The notes: generated by a model not told the origin, from the sequence alone. A stretch of 64,000 bases of DNA from Jiella marina (GCF_024359545.1 NZ_JAKQZG010000015.1:62001-126000), one strand, 5' to 3'; shown: positions 10,473 through 18,873, numbered from the stretch's first letter. Translations and numbers: made by a program.

Positions 10473-11071
10473 GCGCGCTTCCCGATCATCTTGCCGAGTC
10501 GCCTCAACCCCCCACCACCCAGGCCGCGGAAGGCATGCTGCGTCGCCCGTTCACCGTCGCCGAGATCGAGGCGATGGTCGCCGCCGGCATCATGGACGAG
10601 CATGACCGCGTCGAACTGATCGGCGGAGAGCTCGTGCCGATGTCCGCCAAGGGGATCAGCCACGAGCGGCTCAAGACCTTCCTCAACATGGACCTGGCGA
10701 GACAGCTCCCCGCGCCATTGGCATTCACGCCCGAAACCACCTTTCGCCTCTCTGACGACACGTTTCTCGAGCCCGATTTCGTCGTCTATGAGAAATCTGT
10801 CGGTCTCGAAGGCTTGAACGGTGCGACCTGCCTCTTGGCGATCGAGATCGGCGCCTCCAGTCTTGCCTATGATCGCGGCCGCACGGCCATGATCTATGCC
10901 GGTTTCGGTATCCGTGAGCTCTGGGTGATCGACGCAGCAACGCTCGAAACCCGCGTCTTCCGCGAGCCGACACCGACCGGCTACCGCCGCATCGCGGATC
11001 TTCTGCCAGACACCACTCTCGCCGCACTTTTCGTGCCGGGCCTCGCCATTCGCCTCTCCGGCCATAGCTGA
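10469..11071 (+). CDS. Uma2-family (DUF820) putative nuclease
   Basis: A 200-residue member of the Uma2/DUF820 family, which has a PD-(D/E)xK nuclease-like fold. Visible family features are the RVELIGGELVPMS strand-turn, the acidic EPDFVVYE segment and the LLAIEIGASSLAYDRG motif, containing the E and the downstream basic residue in IYAGFGIRELWVID. The usual core Asp (PD) and Glu (IE) positions are present, so it may be catalytically competent. The start overlaps the DUF2442 stop by 4 nt (ATGA), making this the third gene of one compact unit. Family function is unknown; the family is rare in most Rhizobiales and expanded in cyanobacteria. Confidence 0.85.
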   Translation: MSALPDHLAESPQPPTTQAAEGMLRRPFTVAEIEAMVAAGIMDEHDRVELIGGELVPMSAKGISHERLKTFLNMDLARQLPAPLAFTPETTFRLSDDTFLEPDFVVYEKSVGLEGLNGATCLLAIEIGASSLAYDRGRTAMIYAGFGIRELWVIDAATLETRVFREPTPTGYRRIADLLPDTTLAALFVPGLAIRLSGHS

Positions 11072-11096
11072 CCGGTCGACGGAGAAAACGAGGCGT

Positions 11097-11405
11097 ATGA
11101 TGTCCATCCTGAAGAAGCTGTTCGGAATTGGCGGCCCGAGTGCCGGGGCAACCGGCGAGTCCGGCGAGGCGCCTCCGACCGACAGCCGCGACTACAAGGG
11201 CTTCACCATCCACGCCACGCCGATCCCCGAAGGCGGCCAGTTCCGCCTCTCGGCCCTGATCCAGAAGGAAATCGGCGGCGAGACCAAATCCCACCGCCTG
11301 GTCCGCGCCGATCTGTTTTCCTCAAAGGACGAGGCGGCGACCTTCGCCTTCCGCAAGGCCGAGCAGGTGATCGATGAACAGGGCGATCAGGTCTTCGAGG
11401 GGTAG
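11097..11405 (+). CDS. HlyU-family protein
   Basis: A 102-residue protein. Residues about 30-100 match the HlyU family (YKGFTIHATPIPEGGQFRLS, HRLVRADLFSSKDEAA). In Vibrio the name-giving HlyU family refers to transcriptional activators, but this Pfam family in alphaproteobacteria is small and functionally uncharacterised. Two adjacent ATGs (11097 and 11100) are possible starts; the GAGG at 11090-11093 fits the second slightly better. The gene follows the Uma2 gene by 25 nt and could be the end of the same transcript. Confidence 0.8.
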   Translation: MMSILKKLFGIGGPSAGATGESGEAPPTDSRDYKGFTIHATPIPEGGQFRLSALIQKEIGGETKSHRLVRADLFSSKDEAATFAFRKAEQVIDEQGDQVFEG

Positions 11406-11570
11406 CGGGGAAATTGGTGCCATGGGGCGGATTGCCCTCGGCTGATTTAGCAGTCCGCCTGATGCGCCATCGAACCGCGAACTCCGGCCATCTTAGATAT
11501 CCGGCTGCGACAGCCCTTGCCACATAACTACCCGGCATTGCATTCTGACTGACAGAGGCAAGGGGATGGC

Positions 11571-13553
11571 GTGGCTGCGACCGAACGCGAAGAAATTACA
11601 GACCAAGAAAGCTTTAAACGCTGGCTCGAAGGTCAGCCGAATGATGTCGCGCAGGTCATGGCGGTTCGTGCCGCTTTGCGGGTTTTTCCGCTTGTGCTGG
11701 GTGAACATGTCTACCGTCGGACGCGGAAGCATTATGTCGATGACCTGATTCGATTGACCTTAACTAGTGCACGATGTCTGATCATCTCGTGGGCTGCGCG
11801 CAAATATCCGATCCACGAAATGGCCGAAGCCGCTGCTTCTGCCGCCGACACCGCCGCTTACGCCGCCAGAGCCGCCATTGCCCACACCGCCTTCGCCGCC
11901 CACGCCGCCGACGCCGCCGCCGCCGCCGCCGACGCCGCCGCTGCAGCTGCTAGAGCCGCTTTCGCCGCCGACGCCGCCAGAGCTGCTGCCGCCAGAGCCG
12001 CCTCAGCTGCCGCCGCCGCTGCGTACGCCGCTGCCTATGCGGCCGCCGCCGCCGCCGATGTCGCCGCTGGCACCGCCGCTTGGAAGGCTGTCGAAATCGA
12101 GGCGCGCTGGATTGATAAAGGCGGGAATGCGGGAGACCTGCTCAATACGCCACTCTGGCCTGCAGATGAGCACAGCACGCTGTGCACTGGCGCCGACACG
12201 ATAGCGCTCGATGGCGGCCGCATAGCACCCGAATGGGTATTATCTGCGCTAGAATCCTATTCGAACGACCCAAACATTCGTGCCAGTTCTTGGGTGCTTT
12301 GGGCGGAATGGTATTCTGCGCTGCTTCCAATGCATCCGTTTAAAACGCCGTTCAGCGCCTTTGGCGAGGCGGCGGACCTCGAGATCGTGCGCCAATCGAA
12401 TAACTTCTGGGATCGTCATCCCGACGACGTGATGGCGGCCATCGCCTCGATCGTCGAAAGGCGTCGTGGGACGGTGAAGGTCGAGGATGGTGGTGAGGAT
12501 GAATCTCTTCCAGACGACACGACATTGTCCCAGTTTATCTTCAGTCTTCTGCAGTCCGAGCTTCGTGAATATTCGCTCGATGAAATCGTGGCTGCGTGTA
12601 GAGAGGCCGGCTTTACAGGACCGCGGTCTTCAATTCGGGGGCGCGTGAACACGCTGACGAGTGAAGGGCGTATTCGACGAGTGTCCCGAGCCATCTACGC
12701 TTCGATCGGCTACGAGCCGCCTGGACTAACGTCCGACGTCGAGATCCCACCCCAAGAGCGCGCGCCCGTCGAGACTGTCGTTTCAGACGGCAGAGTCCTG
12801 CGTCTGGTCCATCCGCCTTCTACCGAGAATGCTAGCGTTGCGACAATTCATGGGATCCTTCGCACGGAAGCCGATTGGCTTCGGGGACGGATAAGCGGAC
12901 AAATGCCTGATGCTACAACGTCCTTTGATCAGTTGATCAACGAGCTCGGCATCGATTTGCAGACTATGAACGTGGTCGGTGCCGGATATTGGACGAATGT
13001 CCTCGCTCAGATGGCAGCGCGGGTGGATGAAACACTGCTTGAAGATGCGGCCGGTCGGTTCGCAGGCTTTGTGGTCAATCTGGATCTGTTTCTGAAGCAG
13101 TTTCCAGAGTGGGAGGAGTACATCCGCGGTGCACAAAATGCCGAACTGCGGGCGCTCTCCCAAACTGATACCGAGGCGGAAACGATGGATCTCGTCGAAG
13201 CGCTTGTGGAGGCCAATGATGTAATCGACTCGTCGGTTTCGGACCCGATCAGCTTTCTCAACAAGGCGCTCTTGGATGCGCCGGTGTATAATCCTGAAAC
13301 GGCGTATGGCTTTTACCAAAGCCTTTCGAACGTATTGCGCTCAATTGCGCAGATCGCGGTCAGGCACGGACCCGAGCAACTGGCTCGTCTCGCTCGGGAA
13401 ACGGGAACGGAGGCACGTAAGAAGGCTGTCTCTTGGACGGTCGGCGGGATACTTCTCGGCTGCGGCTTAAGTCTGGGGAGACTCGCCGAGCAGGTTCCTT
13501 CGATGTTCGGTTTCCTTGGTCCTGTGTTGAAGCTGTTCGGTGTTGGTGGCTAG
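11571..13553 (+). CDS. Alanine-rich protein with winged-helix-like segment, unknown function
   Basis: A 660-residue protein I do not recognise. The GTG start at 11571 follows an AGGGGA Shine-Dalgarno 5 nt upstream. Residues 1-80 are ordinary globular sequence; 85-170 are an almost pure Ala run with periodic Asp, Arg, Tyr and Ser, expected to be one long helix. Residues 180-300 are globular and Trp-rich. Residues 317-378 look like a winged helix (SLDEIVAACREAGF, then SSIRGRVNTLTSEGRIRRV). Residues 400-610 are helical, and 622-660 are hydrophobic and Gly-rich, possibly membrane-associating. Codon use is less GC-rich after 12,200 than in neighbours, pointing to transfer. The stop codon TAG is formed by the left junction of an IS630 element; without the element the same codon would be TAA, so the protein is intact. 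Confidence 0.75.
   Translation: MAATEREEITDQESFKRWLEGQPNDVAQVMAVRAALRVFPLVLGEHVYRRTRKHYVDDLIRLTLTSARCLIISWAARKYPIHEMAEAAASAADTAAYAARAAIAHTAFAAHAADAAAAAADAAAAAARAAFAADAARAAAARAASAAAAAAYAAAYAAAAAADVAAGTAAWKAVEIEARWIDKGGNAGDLLNTPLWPADEHSTLCTGADTIALDGGRIAPEWVLSALESYSNDPNIRASSWVLWAEWYSALLPMHPFKTPFSAFGEAADLEIVRQSNNFWDRHPDDVMAAIASIVERRRGTVKVEDGGEDESLPDDTTLSQFIFSLLQSELREYSLDEIVAACREAGFTGPRSSIRGRVNTLTSEGRIRRVSRAIYASIGYEPPGLTSDVEIPPQERAPVETVVSDGRVLRLVHPPSTENASVATIHGILRTEADWLRGRISGQMPDATTSFDQLINELGIDLQTMNVVGAGYWTNVLAQMAARVDETLLEDAAGRFAGFVVNLDLFLKQFPEWEEYIRGAQNAELRALSQTDTEAETMDLVEALVEANDVIDSSVSDPISFLNKALLDAPVYNPETAYGFYQSLSNVLRSIAQIAVRHGPEQLARLARETGTEARKKAVSWTVGGILLGCGLSLGRLAEQVPSMFGFLGPVLKLFGVGG
11823..12080 (+). 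repeat. GCC-codon low-complexity repeat encoding Ala-rich helix
   Basis: The run is built from GCC/GCT/GCA alanine codons with interspersed GAC, AGA and TAC codons, forming imperfect 6-, 9- and 15-nt repeats. It encodes residues 85-170 of the 660-residue protein. Such a tract can change length by strand slippage in steps of three without breaking the frame. Confidence 0.75.
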
Positions 13554-13565
13554 AGCATCGGACAC

Positions 13566-14168
13566 TTAACCGTACGCATATCCTGCTTCTGTGAGGTAGT
13601 TCCAACATTCGTCTTTGTCATAGAGACCGCAGATGTCGCCGATGATCCGCCATAAGGCGTCGAAGGTCCGAGCTTCTGCCTTGCGCAAGTGGGCTTTGAG
13701 CTTGGCGAAGGCCATCTCGATCGGGTTGATGTCGGGGCTGTAGGGTGGGAGAAAGAGGAACCAGGCGCCTCTTTCCTTCAGGATCGCTGCCGCCTTTGCG
13801 CTTTTGTGAACCGCCAGATTGTCGAGGACGACCACGTCGCCCTTGCTGAGCGTGGGGGTGAGCTGGGTCTCGACATAGGTATCGAAGACGGATCGGTTCA
13901 TGGCTTGATCGAGCACCCAGGGCGCCGTCAGACGGTCGCAACGCAGGCCGGCGATGAAGGTCTGCGTGCCCCAGTGGCCGAAGGGTGCCTTGGCCCGCAG
14001 CCTCTGGCCCTTTCGGCTTCGACCACGCAATTGGGTCATCTTCGTATTGACCGAAGTTTCATCGATAAAGACCAACCGATGGGGCTGCAGCCGCATCCGT
14101 GGCTGGCGCTTGTCGACCCAGACGCGTCGCTCGTCACGAATGTCTGCGCGTGCGCACTCCGCTGCCAT
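13566..14168 (-). CDS. IS630-family transposase, orfB (catalytic part)
   Basis: A 200-residue ORF with the DDE catalytic core of IS630 transposases: D36 in RLVFIDETS, the second Asp in [11 protein letters not shown], and the Glu in [18 protein letters not shown]. It joins mobile DNA at TA targets. It overlaps orfA, and the natural protein is probably an OrfAB fusion made at a seven-A tract (14175-14181 on the minus strand). The fused reading [10 protein letters not shown] needs one A to be skipped. No internal stop or other damage is visible, so the element may be active. Confidence 0.9.
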   Translation of the reverse strand: MAAECARADIRDERRVWVDKRQPRMRLQPHRLVFIDETSVNTKMTQLRGRSRKGQRLRAKAPFGHWGTQTFIAGLRCDRLTAPWVLDQAMNRSVFDTYVETQLTPTLSKGDVVVLDNLAVHKSAKAAAILKERGAWFLFLPPYSPDINPIEMAFAKLKAHLRKAEARTFDALWRIIGDICGLYDKDECWNYLTEAGYAYG

Positions 14169-14523
14169 CAGCGATTTTTTTATATGTGAAGCCGCGGCGG
14201 CACAGAAAGCGCGACAACACGGCCGGGTCGGCCGTCATCCCATGAATCTCCAGAAGTCTGGCTGCCAGTTCCGGCATCGTGATGTCCGGTTGGCGTTCGA
14301 CTTCGCCAATCAGAAAGGTCTCGAAAGGCTCCAGCTTGCCGCTGCCCCGTGGCCGACCCTGCCGCGGTGGGACAGCCGAGCCCTCGCGATCATGACGCTG
14401 CATCAGCTTGATCGCGAAGCTCTCGCTCACACCGAAATGCCGCGCCGTCGAGCGACGGGAATGTCCCTCCGCAATGCGCCCGACCACACGTTCACGAAGA
14501 TCCATCGAATAGCTGCGGCCCAT
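14134..14523 (-). CDS. IS630-family transposase, orfA (DNA-binding part)
   Basis: A 129-residue ORF with the N-terminal helix-turn-helix of IS630 transposases ([20 protein letters not shown], then [18 protein letters not shown]) and a second HTH-like region ([15 protein letters not shown]). It reads through the A7 tract into about 11 off-family residues before stopping. Without frameshifting it would yield a short DNA-binding protein that could compete with the fusion, as in other two-ORF insertion sequences. Confidence 0.88.
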   Translation of the reverse strand: MGRSYSMDLRERVVGRIAEGHSRRSTARHFGVSESFAIKLMQRHDREGSAVPPRQGRPRGSGKLEPFETFLIGEVERQPDITMPELAARLLEIHGMTADPAVLSRFLCRRGFTYKKIADGSGVRTRRHS

Positions 14524-14796
14524 GATCCACCTCCTGTCTCAGTGAATCACCCTTCAGAAAACTTGCAAACCTTCGATTCTCATTTCATGTCCGTCGCTCT
14601 AAAAGGGGCGCATCGACGGGTTCGCGCCATCTGCGGCCAGCCTTCTCAGGCGGTAGAATGAACCCTCATCCGCTTTACGGGCACCTTCCCCCCCTGTGCG
14701 GGAGAAGTCGTGGGCGCCTTGGCTCGGGCGGCTTGACTTCGACCAAAGCCGGCATCCTCTCAACGCCTCTTGCCACCACCCTATCTCCGGTCCACA

Positions 14797-14812
14797 TTGA
14801 CGTAAACGTCAA
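14797..14812 (+). promoter_or_regulatory. Perfect dyad TTGACG-TAAA-CGTCAA, candidate LiuR-type operator
   Basis: A 16-bp site with perfect 6-bp arms and a 4-bp spacer lies 15 nt upstream of the SDR start, directly before its AGGGAGG Shine-Dalgarno. The layout resembles operators of MerR-family regulators such as LiuR (branched-chain amino acid and fatty acid catabolism). The assignment to LiuR is an inference from motif resemblance. Confidence 0.45.
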
Positions 14813-14827
14813 AGGGAGGGCGCCGCC

Positions 14828-15700
14828 ATGGCCGAGACACTCAAAGGCAAGACGATCTTCATGTCCGGCGGGTCGCGCGGGATTGGGCTGGCGATCGCGC
14901 TGCGGGCCGCGCGGGACGGGGCGAATGTGGTGGTGGCGGCGAAGACCGCCGAGCCGCATCCCAAGCTGCCGGGGACGATCCACACCGCCGTCGAGGAGAT
15001 CGAGAAGGCTGGCGGGCAGGGGCTTGGCGTTCTGTGCGACATCCGCGAGGAGACACAGGTTCAGGCTGCTGTGGATCAGGCGGTCGAGCGGTTCGGCGGG
15101 ATCGACATCGTCGTCAACAACGCCTCGGCGATCCAGCTGACCGATACGGTCTCGACCCACATGAAGCGCTACGACCTGATGAACGGGGTCAATGCGCGCG
15201 GCACGTTCCTGGTTTCCAAGCTCTCTATCCCGCATCTGAAGAAGGCGGACAACCCGCATATCCTGACGCTGTCGCCGCCGCTCGACATGAAGGCGAAATG
15301 GTTCGCCGGCCACATCGCCTATTCCATGGCGAAGTTCGGCATGTCGATGGTCACGCTTGGCCTGGCCGAGGAGTTGAGGAAGGACGGCATCGCCGCGAAT
15401 TCGCTCTGGCCGATTTCGGTGATCGACACGGCGGCGGTGCGCAACGTCCTGGGCGGCGCGTCCATGGCCGCGATGAGCCGCTCGCCGGAGATCATGGCCG
15501 ATGCGGCCCATGCCATTCTGACCCGGTCGGCGCGCGAATGCTCCGGCAATTTCTTCATCGACGAACTCCTCCTCATGGAAGAGGGCGTGACGGACTTTTC
15601 GCAATACGGGCCGGAGGAGGGCGTGCCGATGGCCGATTTCTTCGTGCCGGACGAAGCCTTCGAGAAGGCGATCACCAAGGTGAAGCGGCAATTCGGTTGA
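14828..15700 (+). CDS. SDR-family oxidoreductase (HSDL2-like)
   Basis: A 290-residue short-chain dehydrogenase. The nucleotide-binding motif SGGSRGIG is at 13-20, NNAS at 97-100, and the catalytic Ser149, Tyr165 and Lys169 (YSMAK) are all present. The length and the C-terminal extension match the HSDL2-like subgroup, which is linked to lipid or short-chain acyl metabolism. The gene has a strong AGGGAGG ribosome site and a perfect 16-bp dyad just upstream. The NTF2-like and GNAT genes follow on the same strand with a 76-nt gap, so a shared transcript is possible. The true substrate cannot be read from the sequence. Confidence 0.88.
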   Translation: MAETLKGKTIFMSGGSRGIGLAIALRAARDGANVVVAAKTAEPHPKLPGTIHTAVEEIEKAGGQGLGVLCDIREETQVQAAVDQAVERFGGIDIVVNNASAIQLTDTVSTHMKRYDLMNGVNARGTFLVSKLSIPHLKKADNPHILTLSPPLDMKAKWFAGHIAYSMAKFGMSMVTLGLAEELRKDGIAANSLWPISVIDTAAVRNVLGGASMAAMSRSPEIMADAAHAILTRSARECSGNFFIDELLLMEEGVTDFSQYGPEEGVPMADFFVPDEAFEKAITKVKRQFG

Positions 15701-15776
15701 CAGGTCTGCGCGGGTTTGGAAATCGGAGCGGGATGGTTCGGCCGGTGACGACCGCCCGTGCGCCCGAGGAGATCCG

Positions 15777-16190
15777 ATGACCCAAGCCGACACGCATGCG
15801 CTGATCACGCGCTATCTCGACGCCTTCAACGCGGGCGATGTGGACACCATGCTCGCCTGTCTCGACGAGGACGTCGCCCATGACGTGAACGAGGGCGGCC
15901 GGGAGATCGGCCGCGACCCGTTCCGCAGCTTCATCGCCACCATGGCCCGCCACTACGACGAGCAGCTCGGCGACATCGTCGTCTTCGCCTCCGAGGACGG
16001 CACCCGCGCGGCGGCGGAATTCACCGTCCGTGGCCGCTATCGTGAGACGGCGCCGGGCCTGCCGGAAGCCTCCAACCAGGCCTATTCGATCCCCGCCGGC
16101 CAGTTCTTCTCGGTCGAGAACGGCAAGATCGCCCGGGTCACCACCTATTACAATCTCAAGGCCTGGATCGCGGCGGTGTCGACGGCATGA
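15777..16190 (+). CDS. NTF2-like (SnoaL/ketosteroid isomerase-related) protein
   Basis: A 137-residue protein with the cone-shaped NTF2/SnoaL fold signature: N-terminal helices (LITRYLDAFNAGDVDTMLAC), a following Asp/Glu-rich strand and a C-terminal strand pair (FFSVENGKIARVTTYYNL). Members either isomerise or hydrolyse small hydrophobic molecules or act as binding modules. Its neighbours, an SDR upstream and a GNAT overlapping its stop by 4 nt (ATGA), suggest small-molecule metabolism. No catalytic residue set can be assigned with certainty. Confidence 0.85.
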   Translation: MTQADTHALITRYLDAFNAGDVDTMLACLDEDVAHDVNEGGREIGRDPFRSFIATMARHYDEQLGDIVVFASEDGTRAAAEFTVRGRYRETAPGLPEASNQAYSIPAGQFFSVENGKIARVTTYYNLKAWIAAVSTA

Positions 16191-16795
16191 GCGACCAAAC
16201 CCCCACCCTGTCCTTTCCCGTCCTGAAGGGCGAGGAGATCAAGACCGTCCTCGACGATCTGGCGCGCCTGCGCATCGTGGTGTTTCGCGCCTTTCCCTAT
16301 CTCTACGAGGGCGACGAGGACTATGAACGTCGCTATCTCGCGACCTATTCCGAATCCCCCGGTGCGATGACGGTGCTCGCCCGCACCGCCGAGGGGGAAA
16401 TCGTCGGCGCGGCGACGGCAGCCCCGCTGGGCGATCACCAGCCGCAATTGTCGCAAGCCTTCGCCGATCATGGGATCGACCCAGCCGGCGTCTTCTATCT
16501 CGCCGAATCCGTGCTCCTGCCGGAATATCGCGGGCTGGGCGTCGGCCATCGGTTCTTCGATGCCCGAGAGGCCGCGGGACGGGACGGCGGCTATCGCACG
16601 GCGGCATTCTGCGGCGTGGTGCGCCCGGCCGACCACCCGGCGCGGCCGGTGGATTATCGCCCGCTCGACGGTTTCTGGCAGAAGCGCGGCTACCGGCGGG
16701 TCGAGGGTCTCGTCTCGCATATGAGCTGGCGCGATATCGGCGAGACGGACGAGAGCGAGAAGCCGATGCAGTTCTGGACGCAGCCGCTGGATTGA
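16187..16795 (+). CDS. GNAT-family N-acetyltransferase
   Basis: A 202-residue acetyltransferase. Motif A is LLPEYRGLGVGHRFFDAREA (acetyl-CoA pyrophosphate loop RGLGVG), and the C-terminal strand region includes FWQKRGYRRVEG. The start overlaps the upstream stop by 4 nt, so translation is coupled to the NTF2-like gene. The acceptor substrate is unknown. Confidence 0.88.
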   Translation: MSDQTPTLSFPVLKGEEIKTVLDDLARLRIVVFRAFPYLYEGDEDYERRYLATYSESPGAMTVLARTAEGEIVGAATAAPLGDHQPQLSQAFADHGIDPAGVFYLAESVLLPEYRGLGVGHRFFDAREAAGRDGGYRTAAFCGVVRPADHPARPVDYRPLDGFWQKRGYRRVEGLVSHMSWRDIGETDESEKPMQFWTQPLD

Positions 16796-16926
16796 CGGCT
16801 CGTCTTCACGGGGCGGGCACGAAGCTTTGATCGCCGCATCACCGGTGCAAAGAGGCGAGGGCGGTTTCCACACGCTCTCGCCTATCTAGCCTTGTCCCCA
16901 TCGAAATCTTCGAGGAGGCAAGGCAA

Positions 16927-17697
16927 ATGACGAAACGCTTGGGAGTTTCCATCGGCGCAGCGGTGACGATACTCGCCGCCGGCGCGACGATGGCGTCGGC
17001 CGGTGAGATGGTGAGCTATTCCGCCGCGGGCAGCGAGTATGAAGGCTACTACGCGCCTGCCGAGGGCGACGCCAAGGGCCTCGTGCTGGTCATTCACGAC
17101 TGGGACGGGCTGACCGACTACGAGCGCACCCGCGCCGACATGCTGGCCGAGATGGGCTACGACGCCTTCTCGCTGGACCTCTACGGCGCCGGCAACCGGC
17201 CGGAGACGACCGAAGCCAAGAAGGCCGAGACGGGCAAGCTCTACGAGGATCGCGAAGCCATGCGCACCCGCATCCTCGCTGGTCTCGAAGCGGCGCGAGG
17301 CCAGTCCGACGAGAATATGGCGGTGGTCATGGGCTATTGCTTCGGCGGCGCGGCGGTTCTCGAACTCGCTCGATCAGGGCAGGCCGAAAACGTCACGGGC
17401 TACGCGACCTTCCATGGCGGCCTCTCCACACCGGAGGGCCAGAGCTATCCGGACGACACGCCGCCGATCCTGATCTCCCATGGCGGCGCTGACACCTCGA
17501 TCTCCATCGAGGACGCCGCCACGCTTGCGAAAACACTCGAAGATGCCGGCATAACCTACGAGCTCGACATCTATTCCGGCGCTCCGCACGCCTTCACCGT
17601 CTTCGGTTCCGACCGTTATCAGGAGGTCGCCGACACCAAGTCCTGGGCGGACTTTACCGACTTCCTGGAGCGGTACCTCGCCTCTGGCGAAAGCTGA
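16927..17697 (+). CDS. Dienelactone hydrolase-family protein, exported
   Basis: A 256-residue alpha/beta hydrolase. It begins with a signal peptide (basic start, hydrophobic core, cleavage likely after ASA near residue 25), so the mature enzyme should be periplasmic. The Cys-Asp-His triad of dienelactone hydrolases is visible: C138 in GYCFGG, D189 in HGGADTSI and H221 in GAPHAF. Family members hydrolyse lactones and esters. An AGGAGG-like ribosome site precedes ATG 16927. The gene ends 18 nt from the stop of argC, which faces it. Confidence 0.9.
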   Translation: MTKRLGVSIGAAVTILAAGATMASAGEMVSYSAAGSEYEGYYAPAEGDAKGLVLVIHDWDGLTDYERTRADMLAEMGYDAFSLDLYGAGNRPETTEAKKAETGKLYEDREAMRTRILAGLEAARGQSDENMAVVMGYCFGGAAVLELARSGQAENVTGYATFHGGLSTPEGQSYPDDTPPILISHGGADTSISIEDAATLAKTLEDAGITYELDIYSGAPHAFTVFGSDRYQEVADTKSWADFTDFLERYLASGES

Positions 17698-17715
17698 GCG
17701 AGCGAGGCGGCGGGC

Positions 17716-18771
17716 TTACGGAAACAGCGGCAGCTGTTCGATCCCCGTCGTCTCTTCGATGCCGAAGGCGACGTTGAAGTTCTGCACCGCCTGGCCGGCT
17801 GAGCCCTTCACCAGATTGTCCAGCGTCGAGATGACGATCGCCCGGCCGGGAATCCGGTCGGGCACCACATTAATGACCACATAGTTCGAACCGCGGACCA
17901 TCTGGGTCTGCGGAAGCACACCCTCGTCCGCCACCGTCACGAAAGGTTCCTTGGCGAAGGTCTCGATCAGGTGCTGGCGCAGGTCCTTGGCGGTCTGGCC
18001 CTTGGCCAGCCGGACATAACTCGTGCAGAGTTCGCCCCGGCTCATCGGGATGAGGTGGGGCGTGAAGTTGAGCCTGAGATCGGAAAGGCCGGCTGCGGCC
18101 GCGATTTCCTGCTCGATCTCCGGCATGTGGCGATGCTGGCCGACCGCATAGGGGGAAAGACCTTCACCGGCCTCGCAGAACAGCGTGTTCTCCTTCAGGC
18201 CCCGCCCGGCGCCGGAGACGCCGGATTTGGCGTCGATGACGATGTCGGACACGTCGATCAGCCCGGCGCTCGCGAGCGGGATCAGGGAGAGAAGGACCGC
18301 GGTCGGATAGCAGCCGGGGCAGGCGATCAGCCGGGCATGGGCGATCTTGTCGCGATAGATCTCGGTCAGGCCGTAGACCGCCTCGTTCTGAATGTCGGTC
18401 GCCGCGTGCTCGATGCCGTACCATTGCTGGTAGACCGAGGCGTCCCGCAGCCGGAAATCGGCCGACATGTCGATGATCTTCACCTTCGGAAACTGGCCGA
18501 AGATCGTCTTGGTGATGGCCTGGGTCGTGCCGTGTGGCAGACCGCAGAACACCGCGTCTACGGCGCCCCAGTCGGCATCCTCGACCTTGACGAGATCCGG
18601 CAGAGGCAGGTGGGCGAAATGCTTGAAGACGGCGCGCATCGGCTTGCCGGCATGGCTGTTCGCCGTCAGGACGACGATCTCCATGTTCGGATGGCGGGCG
18701 GCGAGGCGCACGAGGTCCGCACCCGTATATCCGCTCGCGCCAAGAACGCCGATCCTGAGCTTTTCGGCCAT
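17716..18771 (-). CDS. argC: N-acetyl-gamma-glutamyl-phosphate reductase
   Basis: A 351-residue ArgC, which reduces N-acetylglutamyl phosphate to the semialdehyde in arginine biosynthesis using NADPH. The Rossmann motif GASGYTGAD is at 11-19, the catalytic Cys154 lies in CPGCYPT, and the substrate region is QHRHMPEIEQE. The length is normal for the type 1 enzyme. It is transcribed on the minus strand, 102 nt after the aminotransferase gene; no other arg gene is in the window. Confidence 0.97.
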   Translation of the reverse strand: MAEKLRIGVLGASGYTGADLVRLAARHPNMEIVVLTANSHAGKPMRAVFKHFAHLPLPDLVKVEDADWGAVDAVFCGLPHGTTQAITKTIFGQFPKVKIIDMSADFRLRDASVYQQWYGIEHAATDIQNEAVYGLTEIYRDKIAHARLIACPGCYPTAVLLSLIPLASAGLIDVSDIVIDAKSGVSGAGRGLKENTLFCEAGEGLSPYAVGQHRHMPEIEQEIAAAAGLSDLRLNFTPHLIPMSRGELCTSYVRLAKGQTAKDLRQHLIETFAKEPFVTVADEGVLPQTQMVRGSNYVVINVVPDRIPGRAIVISTLDNLVKGSAGQAVQNFNVAFGIEETTGIEQLPLFP

Positions 18772-18873
18772 GTCCGCCTCCGTCGAGAGTTTCCGCCTCG
18801 CGCGCAGCAGGGCCAGCGCGAGATACGTCGGCGGGGGTTTAACGAATTCTGACGCGGTGTCGAGACCGTGCGG

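Larger units (their letters stand above)
13553..14599 (-). mobile_element. IS630-family insertion sequence, complete
   Basis: A 1047-bp element with terminal inverted repeats: GAGCATCGGACA at 13553-13564 and its partner (TGTCCGTCGCTC) at 14588-14599, matching at 10 of 12 positions. It is flanked on both sides by TA (13551-13552 and 14600-14601), the target duplication typical of IS630. It carries orfA and orfB on the minus strand. The left TA plus first G of the element form the TAG stop of the upstream 660-residue gene; joining the flanks at one TA restores TAA. Confidence 0.88.

Noticed and set aside
11823-12080. Possible CRISPR or tandem-repeat array
   Set aside because: Repeats are codon-level low complexity within a reading frame, without constant repeats or unique spacers.
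11878-12204. Proline-rich 108-codon frame
   Set aside because: It is the plus-strand alternate frame of the GCC alanine repeat; it has no ribosome site.
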